DNA from: an uncultured Mesonia sp.
GTDB lineage: Bacteria; Bacteroidota; Bacteroidia; Flavobacteriales; Flavobacteriaceae
Length of the DNA stretch: 64,000 nt
NCBI GenBank assembly: GCA_958296185.1
Contig: CATQIB010000009.1
Coordinates: 62,001 to 126,000 of the forward strand
Reading direction: 5' to 3'
Part shown: one piece after another, positions 7,310-16,194 of the stretch
How the letters are laid out: every line of letters starts with the position of its first letter
How positions within the stretch are numbered: the first letter of the stretch is position 1
Translations under genes and position numbers: made by a program
Notes under the pieces: model-generated
The model's database searches: none
Told to the model about the DNA's origin: nothing
What the model saw: the letters and a program-made list of their open reading frames with translations, nothing else

Positions 7310-8551
7310 ATGCTACAAGGTTATTTTAAATCTATTTTGTTAATAGTAGTTTTCTTGATCGGGGCAAATACGCTTTATGCTCAAATTGAGGTATGCGAAA
7401 CTTGCCCTTATTCTAGCATTAAGAAAGCTGTGGCAGAAGCGAGAAGCGGTGATACTATTCATATTAAAAAGGGTACTTATCGAGAGAATAAAATTGTAAT
7501 AGACAAGCCTCTTTACCTAAAAGGTTATGATTACCCAGTGATTGATGGTCTTAACAAGGCCGATATCATAAATGTATTTGCCGATGGTGTTCGAATATCT
7601 GGAATTAAATTAATTAATGTGGGTTCTAGTTATACCGAAGACTATGCTGCTATCCGCGTAAGCAAAGCAAAAAATTTCATCCTTGAAGATTTAATACTTG
7701 AAAAAATATTTTTTGGTATTTATTTAGAAAAAGCTAGTGATGGTATTGTACGTAATAATAAAATATTAGGCGATGCTGTATCAGAACATAACTCGGGTAA
7801 TGGCATCCAGTTATGGTACTCAAAACGTATTATCATTAAAGAAAATTTAATTCAAAAAGTGCGTGATGGAATCTATCTTGAATTTGCAGACCATTGTATC
7901 ATAGAAGATAACATAAGTAAAGACAACTTGCGTTATGGTCTTCATTTTATGTTTAGTAACGACGACTCTTATGCAGATAATATTTTTGAAAATAATGGTG
8001 CTGGGGTTGCGGTAATGTTTTCTAAGCGTATCAAGATGAAGTCTAACCATTTTAGATATAATTGGGGAACAGCTTCTTACGGCTTGCTGCTAAAAGAAAT
8101 TAATGATGCCGAAATTGTTGAGAATATTTTTGAAGAAAATACAACAGGAATAAATATTGAGGGCTCAAATCGTGTAAATTACCTTAAGAATACTTTCAAG
8201 AATAACGGATGGGCAGTAAAGGTGCGTGGTGCTTGCTATGAGAATAAATTTTTAGAAAATAATTTTTTGTATAACTCTTTTGATGTTAGTTACAATAGTA
8301 AGTTAAATAATAATTTGTTTTTAAATAATTACTGGAGCTCCTATACGGGCTATGATTTAGATAAAGACGGTTTTGGAGATGTGCCGTATAGACCAGTAAA
8401 ACTATTTAGTTATATAGTAAATAGAACACCTGAAACTATTATTTTGATGAGGAGTTTATTTGTTGATATTATTGACTTTTCAGAAAAAGTGTCGCCGGTG
8501 TTTACACCCGATAACTTAGTAGATAAAGCCCCTTTAATGAGAAAAAAGTAA
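7310..8551 (+). CDS. nosD: periplasmic right-handed beta-helix protein NosD
   Basis: Accessory protein for assembly of the copper-sulfide CuZ centre of NosZ. The 413-residue protein starts with a cleavable signal peptide (about 24 residues, ending NTLYAQ). It continues with tandem beta-helix rungs rich in Asn, Gly and Ile (for example KNFILEDL, DGIVRNNKIL, RIIIKENLI, HCIIEDNI, FEENTTGINIEGSNRV). The C-terminal NNYWSSYTGYDLDKDGFGD segment is typical of NosD/CASH-domain proteins. Its stop overlaps the nosF start by one base. Confidence 0.93.
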   Translation: MLQGYFKSILLIVVFLIGANTLYAQIEVCETCPYSSIKKAVAEARSGDTIHIKKGTYRENKIVIDKPLYLKGYDYPVIDGLNKADIINVFADGVRISGIKLINVGSSYTEDYAAIRVSKAKNFILEDLILEKIFFGIYLEKASDGIVRNNKILGDAVSEHNSGNGIQLWYSKRIIIKENLIQKVRDGIYLEFADHCIIEDNISKDNLRYGLHFMFSNDDSYADNIFENNGAGVAVMFSKRIKMKSNHFRYNWGTASYGLLLKEINDAEIVENIFEENTTGINIEGSNRVNYLKNTFKNNGWAVKVRGACYENKFLENNFLYNSFDVSYNSKLNNNLFLNNYWSSYTGYDLDKDGFGDVPYRPVKLFSYIVNRTPETIILMRSLFVDIIDFSEKVSPVFTPDNLVDKAPLMRKK

Positions 8552-9258
8552 TGATAGAAATTAAGAATATTCATAAAAAATTCGGGAAAAACAAAGTGCT
8601 TAAAGGGATAGATTTAGAAATCCCCAATCAAGGTATCTTTGCCGTATTAGGTCCAAATGGCTCAGGTAAGACAACTTTAATAAAATCAATTTTAGGTATG
8701 GTGGTTCCAGACCAAGGTGAGATTTTTATTCAAGGTAAAAGAACCCATGCCAATGGTCTTTATAGAAAAAATATTGATTACCTACCACAAATCGCTAATT
8801 TTCCAGGTAATTTAGGGGTTAAAGAATTACTAGGAATGATAAAGGATTTGCGTGGAGGTAATGCCCAAGCAGATCATTTGATCAAATTATTTCATTTAGA
8901 GCCTTTTTTAGATAAGAAATTAAGCAACCTATCAGGAGGTACCAAGCAAAAGGTAAACATCGTTTTAACTTTTATGTTTGATAGCCCTTTAATTATTTTA
9001 GATGAACCAACCACAGGCTTAGATCCAATTGCATTACTTCATTTAAAAGAACTGATACAGCGAGAAAAAGAAAAGGGTAAAACTATTTTGGTTACTTCGC
9101 ATATTATGAGTTTTGTTGAAGAAATCTCAGACGAAATTGTTTTTATTCTCGAAGGGAAAATTTATTTTAAAGGCAATATTCATCAATTAAGAGAAAAAAC
9201 CCAACAAACCGATTTTGAACACGCAATTGCTCACCTTTTAATGAAAAACCATGCTTAA
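8551..9258 (+). CDS. nosF: ABC transporter ATP-binding protein NosF
   Basis: The ATPase of the NosDFY complex that energises supply of a sulfur species or copper for CuZ maturation. The 235-residue protein has Walker A GPNGSGKTT (residues 34-42), the signature NLSGGTKQKV and Walker B LIILDEPTTGLDP, followed by the switch histidine in VTSHIM. It starts on the TAATG overlap with nosD and overlaps nosY by 8 nt, so synthesis of the three subunits is coupled. Confidence 0.93.
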   Translation: MIEIKNIHKKFGKNKVLKGIDLEIPNQGIFAVLGPNGSGKTTLIKSILGMVVPDQGEIFIQGKRTHANGLYRKNIDYLPQIANFPGNLGVKELLGMIKDLRGGNAQADHLIKLFHLEPFLDKKLSNLSGGTKQKVNIVLTFMFDSPLIILDEPTTGLDPIALLHLKELIQREKEKGKTILVTSHIMSFVEEISDEIVFILEGKIYFKGNIHQLREKTQQTDFEHAIAHLLMKNHA

Positions 9259-10033
9259 AATTTTAAAATACAGTTTCTTCGATTTAATAAGAAGCCGATG
9301 GAGCTATGTCTACTTGTTGTTTTATTTGCTTTTGTCGTTTGTACTTTTGTTCCTTAATCAAGATTTATCCAAAGCGGTAATAACTTTAATGAACGTAATC
9401 ATAATTTTGGTGCCCTTAATAGGGACAATTTTTGGAGTTATGTATTACTACAACTCTAAGGAATTCACAGAATTACTATTGGCGCAACCTGTTAAACGTT
9501 CTTCAATTTTTTTGGGTCAATACTTAGGCGTAGCTTTGTCGCTAGTAATGAGCTTGGTTCTTGGTTTAGGTATACCCTTTGTACTCTATGGTTTGTTTCA
9601 ATCGGGTGCTATTTGGAACTTCAGTTTGCTGTTAATTACTGGAGCAATGTTAACTTTCATATTCACCGCCTTAGCATTTAATATTGCATTATATAACGAG
9701 AATAAAATTAAAGGATTCAGTTATGCCATATTGCTTTGGCTTTTTCTCGCTGTAATTTATGATGGATTGTTTTTAATGTCTTTAATTATGTTTGAAACAT
9801 ACCCCTTAGATAAATTCACACTCATAGCCACTACTTTTAATCCTATAGACCTTTCTAGAATTTTAATTTTACTAAAGTTAGATATCGCTGCACTTCTAGG
9901 GTACACAGGAGCGGTGTTTCAAAAGTTTTTTGGTACTAATTTGGGTTTATTTGCTGCGCTATCAACCCTTATGATTTGGGTGGTTTTACCCGTACTTAAT
10001 ATTGCAAGAAAAGCTAAAAAGAAAGACTTTTAA
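9251..10033 (+). CDS. nosY: ABC transporter permease NosY
   Basis: Inner-membrane permease partner of NosF. The 260-residue protein has six hydrophobic segments and the ABC2-type pattern, with a first helix after RSRWSYVYLLFYLLLS and a central YYNSKEFTELLLAQPVKRSSIFLGQY coupling region. Length and context match NosY. It ends 10 nt before the likely start of the last gene of the operon. Confidence 0.92.
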   Translation: MLKILKYSFFDLIRSRWSYVYLLFYLLLSFVLLFLNQDLSKAVITLMNVIIILVPLIGTIFGVMYYYNSKEFTELLLAQPVKRSSIFLGQYLGVALSLVMSLVLGLGIPFVLYGLFQSGAIWNFSLLLITGAMLTFIFTALAFNIALYNENKIKGFSYAILLWLFLAVIYDGLFLMSLIMFETYPLDKFTLIATTFNPIDLSRILILLKLDIAALLGYTGAVFQKFFGTNLGLFAALSTLMIWVVLPVLNIARKAKKKDF

Positions 10034-10043
10034 AATAATATTA

Positions 10044-11258
10044 ATGCAAGTAAAACAAAGCATCCAACTTTACATAGCACTGGGCCTATTTTTAGCAGCT
10101 ATTCTTGGAGGTTTAATTTTACGCATGTTGTTCTTTGTCGATATACCTGTCGTTTTTAAACACATTGTTCACGCGCATTCCCATACAGCTATTCTCGGTT
10201 GGATTTATCTAGCCTTGGTACTCTTGATTTATAAGAACTATTTAAAAGACTGGGTGCCAAATCGGGTGTTTTTGTGTATTTATAGTTGTACATTGATAAG
10301 CATAGTCGGTATGATGCTTAGTTTTCCCATTCAGGGCTACGCTGCGGTATCCATATTTTTTTCAACTCTATTTTTATTTTGTAGTTATGGCTTTTATTGG
10401 TCTTTTCTAAAATATATTCCAAAAGAAAAGCGAGCAAGTCCGGCTTATAAATGTACGCACCTAGCCCTACTATATATGGTTATTTCGAGCATCGGACCTT
10501 GGGCTATTGGTCCTATTATGAGCATACTGGGAGCAGATTCACCTTGGTACCGAGTAGCGATTTATTTTTACCTGCATTTTCAATATAATGCGTGGATGAT
10601 TCTAGCGCTCATAGGCGGATTTTTATTCGTTTTAGAGCAAAAGAAAGTATACATGCGACAAGCTAATTTTAAAAGCTTTATAATTTTTTTTCATTGGGGA
10701 GTGTGCTTAAGTTTTTTGATATCAATTTTGTTTCTTAGGCCAGGCTTTTGGATGTATATCTTGGCTATAATAGGAGGTGTTTTTCAATTTTTGGCTTTAT
10801 GGTATTTGGTAACTTTCTTTAGAAAACAAAGCTTAAAGCTGCTTGCTGCAAATTCAAAACTAAATGTGAGGTTATTAAAAACAGTACTGTTGTTCTATTT
10901 TGTAAAACTACTAATGCAATTGCTAGCTGCTTTTCCTCTTATATCAAATTATATAGTTAATTTTAAAAATTTAGCAATTGGTTTTTTACATTGGGTGTTT
11001 TTAGGAGTTGTAACTCCGGCAATTTTTTATCTATTACACCAAAGCAATTTATTGAGCCTAACTTCTAGAAACTATAAGATCTATTTCCTTGGGTTCGTAC
11101 TAACAGAAATTTTAATTTTTTGGCAGGCTTTGATGAAAATTTTTAATGCGCCCGCACTGCCTAATCTCTATCAGTGGTTATTTGCAGCCAGTTGCTTAAT
11201 TGCGATTTCGGTAGGAGGGATTTTCATTAGCACGTTAAAAAGAAAAATTAGCGCTTAA
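10044..11258 (+). CDS. His-rich polytopic membrane protein at the end of the nos operon
   Basis: About 404 residues with roughly eleven or twelve hydrophobic helices and no recognised domain I can name with certainty. Near the end of the second helix region it carries HIVHAHSHTAILGW, a cluster of four histidines. This resembles the haem-ligand helix of NnrS and of the cbb3/NorB branch of haem-copper oxidases (HAHxxxxGW). Further His-aromatic pairs occur in FYLHFQYNAW and GFLHWVF. The start is set at ATG 10044, 10 nt after nosY, because an upstream in-frame TTG would overlap nosY heavily. Co-transcription with nosZ accessory genes suggests a role in electron supply or haem/copper handling; NnrS-like is the best guess. 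Confidence 0.6.
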   Translation: MQVKQSIQLYIALGLFLAAILGGLILRMLFFVDIPVVFKHIVHAHSHTAILGWIYLALVLLIYKNYLKDWVPNRVFLCIYSCTLISIVGMMLSFPIQGYAAVSIFFSTLFLFCSYGFYWSFLKYIPKEKRASPAYKCTHLALLYMVISSIGPWAIGPIMSILGADSPWYRVAIYFYLHFQYNAWMILALIGGFLFVLEQKKVYMRQANFKSFIIFFHWGVCLSFLISILFLRPGFWMYILAIIGGVFQFLALWYLVTFFRKQSLKLLAANSKLNVRLLKTVLLFYFVKLLMQLLAAFPLISNYIVNFKNLAIGFLHWVFLGVVTPAIFYLLHQSNLLSLTSRNYKIYFLGFVLTEILIFWQALMKIFNAPALPNLYQWLFAASCLIAISVGGIFISTLKRKISA

Positions 11259-11420
11259 CACGTTAATTTTATAAAGGCTATAATCAATGAAATACTATAT
11301 CAAAGTAGGTAGGCGCTTTTAAAATTAGCGGTAAAAAAACGTCATTGTATTTCAAAGGTATTAATTGAAATTTAAAATATCACTCCGAACTATTAAGGGG
11401 CTAAAGTAGTAAGCAATTAA

Positions 11421-11464
11421 AAAACATAAAAGCTATTCTAAAATAAGAATAGCTTTTATGTTTT
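11421..11464. terminator. bidirectional terminator between the nos operon and DUF4136 gene
   Basis: A perfect 19-bp inverted repeat (11421-11439 with 11446-11464) around a 6-nt loop, with A-rich and T-rich ends that give a T tract on both strands. Confidence 0.85.
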
Positions 11465-11480
11465 ATTATTTATACCTGTT

Positions 11481-12008
11481 TCACTTTTCAGGCGGATATT
11501 TTTTTAAAATCTCGTGTACAATTTCTTGAATACGTTCAATCTTGGTTTCGCGGTCTTTTGAAAGCGAGCCTTCACCTATTCCTTGCCAAACCAGCTCCAT
11601 TGATTCTCGATCAACCAAATCTATAAATAATGTACCTTCGGTTTCTCGTGAAACGGTATTATGCCAATGGCTCCCATAAAAGGGGGAGAATCCCCAGCCG
11701 TACCCAAAGTTATTTTGATAAATATTTACATTTTCTTTAGTTTTCGTAAAAATACTAATCAATAAATCTGCATTTTTCTTTTTTTGTAAACCTTTGGCTG
11801 TAAGTTCCTTTTCTATGGCCTTTAGAATTCGCCTTTTATCTAGATCAGAAATTTTAGCTTGGTCAATACCAGGTTTATAAAACGCAAAACTTTGGTATTG
11901 GTCAAAATTCACTTTTTGGTCATAATCTGTAGTAACTTGCACACTAGAGCAAGCCCCTAAGAAAAATAGAAATAACAGTAGGCTTGATATTTTTAGAAAA
12001 GCTCTCAT
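11481..12008 (-). CDS. DUF4136 lipoprotein
   Basis: A 175-residue envelope lipoprotein. The signal ends in LGAC (Cys20). The mature part carries the family features: TTDYDQKVNFDQYQSFAFY near the start, a region predicting an EKELTAKGL helix, and a C-terminal beta segment GTLFIDLVDRESMELVWQGIG. The family is widespread in Bacteroidota and Gammaproteobacteria and its function is unknown. It follows hutU by 11 nt and probably shares its transcript. Confidence 0.85.
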   Translation of the reverse strand: MRAFLKISSLLLFLFFLGACSSVQVTTDYDQKVNFDQYQSFAFYKPGIDQAKISDLDKRRILKAIEKELTAKGLQKKKNADLLISIFTKTKENVNIYQNNFGYGWGFSPFYGSHWHNTVSRETEGTLFIDLVDRESMELVWQGIGEGSLSKDRETKIERIQEIVHEILKKYPPEK

Positions 12009-12019
12009 AAAAAATGTAT

Positions 12020-14005
12020 TTAAAGATTATTCAGCAAATCTTCATCAACCATCTGGGGTAATGTAACCTTGAGGTTTGGCTCGTTTTCCATCGCTCTTTT
12101 GATGGCAAAAATAGCCCCTTCATTTCTAGCCCAAGATCTTCTGGCAATACCATTGTTAACATCCCAGAACAACATTGATTTTAAGCGATTTGCAGCTTCT
12201 TTAGAACCATCAAGAACCATACCGAAGCCTCCATTAATTACTTCGCCCCAGCCTACGCCACCACCATTATGTATACTAACCCAAGTGGCTCCTCTAAAGC
12301 TATCGCCTATTACGTTATGTATGGCCATATCGGCGGTAAATTTACTTCCGTCATAGATATTTGAGGTTTCTCGATAGGGCGAATCTGTTCCAGAAACGTC
12401 GTGATGATCTCTACCTAAGATGACCGGACCAATCTCACCTCTTTCTATCGCTTCATTAAAGGCCTCGGCGATTTTCATACGGCCTTCTGCATCGGCATAT
12501 AAAATTCGTGCTTGTGAACCTACAACTAATTTATTCTCTTGAGCACCTTTAATCCAAGTAATGTTGTCTTGCATTTGTTGTTGAATCTCTTCTGGTGCAT
12601 TTTGCTTTAAGCGCTCTAAAACTTGAGTGGCAATGACATCTGTCTTGGCTAGATCTTCTGCTTTTCCAGAGGCACAAACCCATCTAAAAGGACCAAAACC
12701 GTAATCGAAGCACATAGGTCCCATAATATCTTGTACATAACTAGGGTATTTAAAGTCAATTCCGTTATCTGCCATAATATCTGCTCCTGCTCTGCTGGCT
12801 TCTAGTAAAAAAGCATTGCCATAATCAAAAAAGTAAGTTCCTTTGGCGGTATGTTTGTTTATTGCTTTTGCGTGTCGTATTAAACTGCGTTGTACTTCTT
12901 TTTTGAATTGGTCTGGGTCGTTGGCCATCATAGTTTTAGATTCTTGATAACTAAGTCCCACAGGATAATAGCCTCCAGCCCAAGGGTTGTGTAAAGAGGT
13001 TTGGTCACTACCCAAATCAATGTGTACATTTTCTTCATCAAATTTTTCCCATACCTCTACAATATTTCCGGCGTAAGCTATAGAAACGGCTTCTTCTTGC
13101 TTTAACGCATTCTTTACGCGATCTACAAGCTCATCTAAGTCGCTTATTACTTCTTTTACCCAACCTTGTTCATGTCTTGTTTTGGTAGCTTTTGGGTTTA
13201 CTTCTGCGCAAACGCTAACACAGCCTGCAATATCTCCTGCTTTAGGTTGTGCTCCACTCATACCTCCTAAGCCTGAAGTTACAAATAAACTTCCTTTTGG
13301 AGATTTTTTAATTTTTCTAAATCCGTTTAAAACGGTGATAGTGGTTCCGTGAACGATACCTTGCGGTCCTATGTACATATAGCTTCCAGCAGTCATTTGC
13401 CCGTATTGAGTCACCCCTAAGGCATTAAATTTCTCCCAATCATCTGGTTTAGAATAATTGGGAATCATCATACCGTTAGTCACCACCACTCTAGGAGCTT
13501 CTCTGTGCGAAGGGAATAAACCCATGGGGTGCCCACTGTACATCACTAGCGTTTGCTCATCATTCATTATGGCTAAATATTGCATCGTTAATCGGTACTG
13601 TGCCCAATTTGAAAAAACCCCGCCGTTACCGCCATAAGTGATTAATTCGTGTGGGTGTTGGGCAACCGCGTGATCTAAATTATTTTGAATCATGAGCATT
13701 ATGGCCTTAGCCTGTGTAGACTCACCAGGATACTCATTTATATCACGAGCGTATATTTTATAACTGGGTCTAAACCTATACATGTAGATTCGGCCGTAAT
13801 CCTCCAATTCTTGTTTGAACTCAGGTAGGAGCGTAGCGTGATGTTTTTGGTCAAAATAGCGTAAAGCATTTTGCAACGCCAGAACTTTTTCGTTTTCGCT
13901 TAAAATTTCTTTCCTTTTAGGGGCATGGTTTATACTCGGATCGTATTTTTTTACGGGAGGTAAATCGTTCGGAATTCCTTGTAGTATTTCTTCTTGAAAA
14001 GTCAT
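12020..14005 (-). CDS. hutU: urocanate hydratase
   Basis: Converts urocanate to imidazolone propionate in histidine breakdown, with tightly bound NAD. At 661 residues it is the long form usual in Flavobacteriia, about 100 residues longer than the Bacillus and Pseudomonas enzymes because of N-terminal and internal additions. Recognisable family blocks are YSGHPMGLFPSH, TAGSYMYIGPQGIVHGT, TSGLGGMSGAQPKAG, DQTSLHNPWAGGYYPVG and FGPFRWVCASG with its active-site-region cysteine. No hutH, hutI or hutG is next to it, so the pathway is dispersed or incomplete here. It follows a DUF5522 gene by 20 nt and precedes a DUF4136 lipoprotein. Confidence 0.95.
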   Translation of the reverse strand: MTFQEEILQGIPNDLPPVKKYDPSINHAPKRKEILSENEKVLALQNALRYFDQKHHATLLPEFKQELEDYGRIYMYRFRPSYKIYARDINEYPGESTQAKAIMLMIQNNLDHAVAQHPHELITYGGNGGVFSNWAQYRLTMQYLAIMNDEQTLVMYSGHPMGLFPSHREAPRVVVTNGMMIPNYSKPDDWEKFNALGVTQYGQMTAGSYMYIGPQGIVHGTTITVLNGFRKIKKSPKGSLFVTSGLGGMSGAQPKAGDIAGCVSVCAEVNPKATKTRHEQGWVKEVISDLDELVDRVKNALKQEEAVSIAYAGNIVEVWEKFDEENVHIDLGSDQTSLHNPWAGGYYPVGLSYQESKTMMANDPDQFKKEVQRSLIRHAKAINKHTAKGTYFFDYGNAFLLEASRAGADIMADNGIDFKYPSYVQDIMGPMCFDYGFGPFRWVCASGKAEDLAKTDVIATQVLERLKQNAPEEIQQQMQDNITWIKGAQENKLVVGSQARILYADAEGRMKIAEAFNEAIERGEIGPVILGRDHHDVSGTDSPYRETSNIYDGSKFTADMAIHNVIGDSFRGATWVSIHNGGGVGWGEVINGGFGMVLDGSKEAANRLKSMLFWDVNNGIARRSWARNEGAIFAIKRAMENEPNLKVTLPQMVDEDLLNNL

Positions 14006-14025
14006 GGTTTTTTGGAGTTTGCTTT

Positions 14026-14184
14026 TTAATCTCTGTTTTTATTAAATCCGTAAGGGCAGTGCCTACAACCGCTTTTGCAACAGTATCCGCGTTTAAGATG
14101 GTATTGCTCTGTAAAGCATTTATACCCTTGGGGAGTTAAGTAGTAGTCCCCTTCGGTTAATGGTATTCGTTTCTTAAAATTCAT
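14026..14184 (-). CDS. DUF5522 small Cys-rich protein (52 aa)
   Basis: A 52-residue gene. It begins MNFKKRIPLTEGDYYLT and ends with a cysteine-rich motif, GYCCKSGCRHCPYGF, that probably binds a metal (Cys35, Cys36, Cys40, Cys43, with His42). It matches the small DUF5522 family, whose function is unknown. A TATTTTTG box (14191-14198 read on the minus strand) ends 6 nt before the ATG, so the message may have almost no leader. hutU starts 20 nt downstream on the same strand, so both are probably transcribed together. Confidence 0.8.
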   Translation of the reverse strand: MNFKKRIPLTEGDYYLTPQGYKCFTEQYHLKRGYCCKSGCRHCPYGFNKNRD

Positions 14185-14190
14185 AATGCT

Positions 14191-14198
14191 CAAAAATA
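14191..14198 (-). promoter_or_regulatory. -7 box of the DUF5522-hutU transcript
   Basis: CAAAAATA on the plus strand reads TATTTTTG on the minus strand, 6 nt before the DUF5522 ATG. No clear -33 TTG is seen. Confidence 0.4.
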
Positions 14199-14390
14199 CA
14201 TTTTTTTAAATTGAAACTGAAATAGTATTTGCAAGCTAAATTCAATTTATGGCACGAACTAAATCGGTAAAATTATACAAAAAGTTCATTGTTTTCTTTT
14301 AAAGCTTAAAGCGGATTTATATACATTTTAATAAAAAGAATAGCGGCTGTTTTTCATGCCGATACTTGCATACAAGCTAATTGAATTCTT

Positions 14391-14398
14391 TATTTTTG
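14391..14398 (+). promoter_or_regulatory. -7 box of the PLP-deaminase operon
   Basis: TATTTTTG, a full match to TAnnTTTG, ends 4 nt before the ATG at 14403. A TTG occurs at 14366-14368, 22 nt upstream of the box, at the long end of the accepted spacing. Confidence 0.5.
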
Positions 14399-14402
14399 TA
14401 AA

Positions 14403-15329
14403 ATGTTACACTGCCAAGAAAAATCAAAAAATCAATTTATTTTTAAAGATGAACAACGAAAAGTTGAACTCTTTGTAAAACGTGAAGACCTGTTGCACCC
14501 ACTGGTTTCTGGGAATAAATTTAGAAAATTAAAGTATAATTTAATTAGGGCACAAAAAGAAGGGTTTAAGCAGTTGCTCACTTTTGGGGGTGCATTTTCA
14601 AATCATATTTTGGCCACTGCTGCGGCTGCGAACGAACTTGGTTTTAAAAGTAGAGGTGTAATACGCGGAGAAGAACTGGGTAATGAAAATTTGCCTAAAA
14701 CCCTTGAAAATAATAGCACCTTAAGGCAGGCAGTAAATTTAGGGATGCAGCTATATTTTGTTTCGCGGCAGGATTATCGCGATAAAAATCAAAATAGTTA
14801 TATTAAAAAGTTACAACATAGGTTCGGTTCATTTTACCTAATTCCCGAAGGAGGTACCAATGAATTAGCGGTTCAAGGGTGTGAAGAAATTTTAACGCCC
14901 ACTGATGCACATTTTGATTATGTTGCAGTTGCCGTGGGTACTGGAGGAACCATTAGTGGGGTGATTAATTCTTCGCTAGAAAATCAACAAATATTAGGGT
15001 TCCCCGCCCTTCGCGGCGATTTTTTAGAAGCAGAAATACAAAAGTTTGCTAGAAAAGATAATTGGCAACTTATACTAAATTATCATTTTGGTGGTTATGC
15101 TAAGGTAAATGAAGAACTTATAACATTTATAAATACCTTTAAGCAAGACTATAAACTTGCATTAGACCCTATCTATACGGGTAAAATGATATATGGACTT
15201 TTAGATTTAATCAAAAACAATTATTTTTCTAAAAATACCCGTATTTTAGCGTTGCATACCGGAGGTTTGCAAGGTATTTATGGAATGAACGTAAAATTAA
15301 AACAAAAAGGATTAAGCCAATTACAATGA
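14403..15329 (+). CDS. PLP-dependent deaminase/desulfhydrase (ACC deaminase / D-cysteine desulfhydrase family)
   Basis: Fold-type II PLP enzyme of 308 residues acting on small amino acids. The PLP lysine is Lys39 in SGNKFRKLKYN. GGAFSNHILATAAAA matches the substrate-carboxylate loop of the ACC deaminase/D-cysteine desulfhydrase family, and the phosphate-binding loop is AVGTGGTISG. Whether it opens a cyclopropane ring or releases sulfide cannot be settled from the sequence; most flavobacterial relatives are annotated as D-cysteine desulfhydrase-like. It overlaps the next gene by 4 nt. Confidence 0.85.
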   Translation: MLHCQEKSKNQFIFKDEQRKVELFVKREDLLHPLVSGNKFRKLKYNLIRAQKEGFKQLLTFGGAFSNHILATAAAANELGFKSRGVIRGEELGNENLPKTLENNSTLRQAVNLGMQLYFVSRQDYRDKNQNSYIKKLQHRFGSFYLIPEGGTNELAVQGCEEILTPTDAHFDYVAVAVGTGGTISGVINSSLENQQILGFPALRGDFLEAEIQKFARKDNWQLILNYHFGGYAKVNEELITFINTFKQDYKLALDPIYTGKMIYGLLDLIKNNYFSKNTRILALHTGGLQGIYGMNVKLKQKGLSQLQ

Positions 15330-16180
15330 CAAAATCAATTCACATTAAGCTGCTTATTGCTGTGGCTGTAATTTTAACTTCTTGCGGAACTCAAAGAAAA
15401 AGTATTAACAACTCGCGTAAAAATTCGACTCAAAAAGTAGTTTCTAAAAAAGAAATTGAACAAAGTGTACGGGAAAATCAGAAAACTAAGGAGGTGCCTA
15501 ATTACAAAAAACCAACAAATCAAAAACCGGTTTTTAAAGATAATAATGAGCGCTATGTTTATGATTACGCGCAAATAGCCAAAGATGAAATGGCTCTTTA
15601 CGGTATCCCCGCTAGTATAACCCTGGCTCAGGGAATTTTAGAATCTTCTGCGGGTAAAGGAGAACTCACCCTAAAAAGCAATAATCATTTTGGTATAAAA
15701 TGCAACGGATGGCAGGGGGAAAAAGCTTACCACGATGATGATGCTTTACAAGAGTGTTTTAGAAAATATAAAGATCCTAAATATAGTTTTAGAGACCATA
15801 GTTTGTTTTTAAAAGAAAGAAAGCGCTATGCGTTTTTATTTGAATTAGATAAAGATGATTACAAAGGTTGGGCACATGGCCTTAAAAAAGCAGGATACGC
15901 TACAGATCCTAGATATCCGCAAAAGCTTATCAGTATTATAGAGCGTTACCAACTTCACCAATACGATGACCATGTTTTGGGTAGTGGTAGCCGCAAAGGC
16001 AATAGTCGAAAAGCCGTTCGAGCAGATCATACCAGTATACGTTACACCGTTCAAAAAGGGGATACCTTGTATACTATCGCCAAGCGATATGATTTAAGCG
16101 TAGACGAACTTAAAGCTTTAAATAAATTAAAAGACAATCATTTGAGTATTGGTCAAAAATTATATGTAAAATCACTGTAA
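15326..16180 (+). CDS. glucosaminidase with LysM domain, lipoprotein
   Basis: A cell-wall hydrolase cleaving the glycan backbone of peptidoglycan in the periplasm. Of 284 residues, the signal has a lipobox (ILTSC, Cys20), then a basic low-complexity linker to about residue 70. The FlgJ/LytD-type glucosaminidase domain spans about 80-210; SITLAQGILESSAGKGELTL contains its probable catalytic Glu, followed by NNHFGIKC. A C-terminal LysM repeat (IRYTVQKGDTLYTIAKRY, then LSIGQKLYV) binds glycan. It overlaps the upstream gene by 4 nt and hemL follows after 14 nt. Confidence 0.9.
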   Translation: MTKSIHIKLLIAVAVILTSCGTQRKSINNSRKNSTQKVVSKKEIEQSVRENQKTKEVPNYKKPTNQKPVFKDNNERYVYDYAQIAKDEMALYGIPASITLAQGILESSAGKGELTLKSNNHFGIKCNGWQGEKAYHDDDALQECFRKYKDPKYSFRDHSLFLKERKRYAFLFELDKDDYKGWAHGLKKAGYATDPRYPQKLISIIERYQLHQYDDHVLGSGSRKGNSRKAVRADHTSIRYTVQKGDTLYTIAKRYDLSVDELKALNKLKDNHLSIGQKLYVKSL

Positions 16181-16194
16181 AACAATAAAATTTC

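Noticed and set aside
10002-10043. TTG start for the last nos-operon gene
   Set aside because: It would overlap nosY by 32 nt and add a basic non-membrane segment; the ATG at 10044 fits better.
11259-11420. Possible small gene or RNA after the nos operon
   Set aside because: No coding frame with a start, no promoter and no stable structure other than the terminator at its end.
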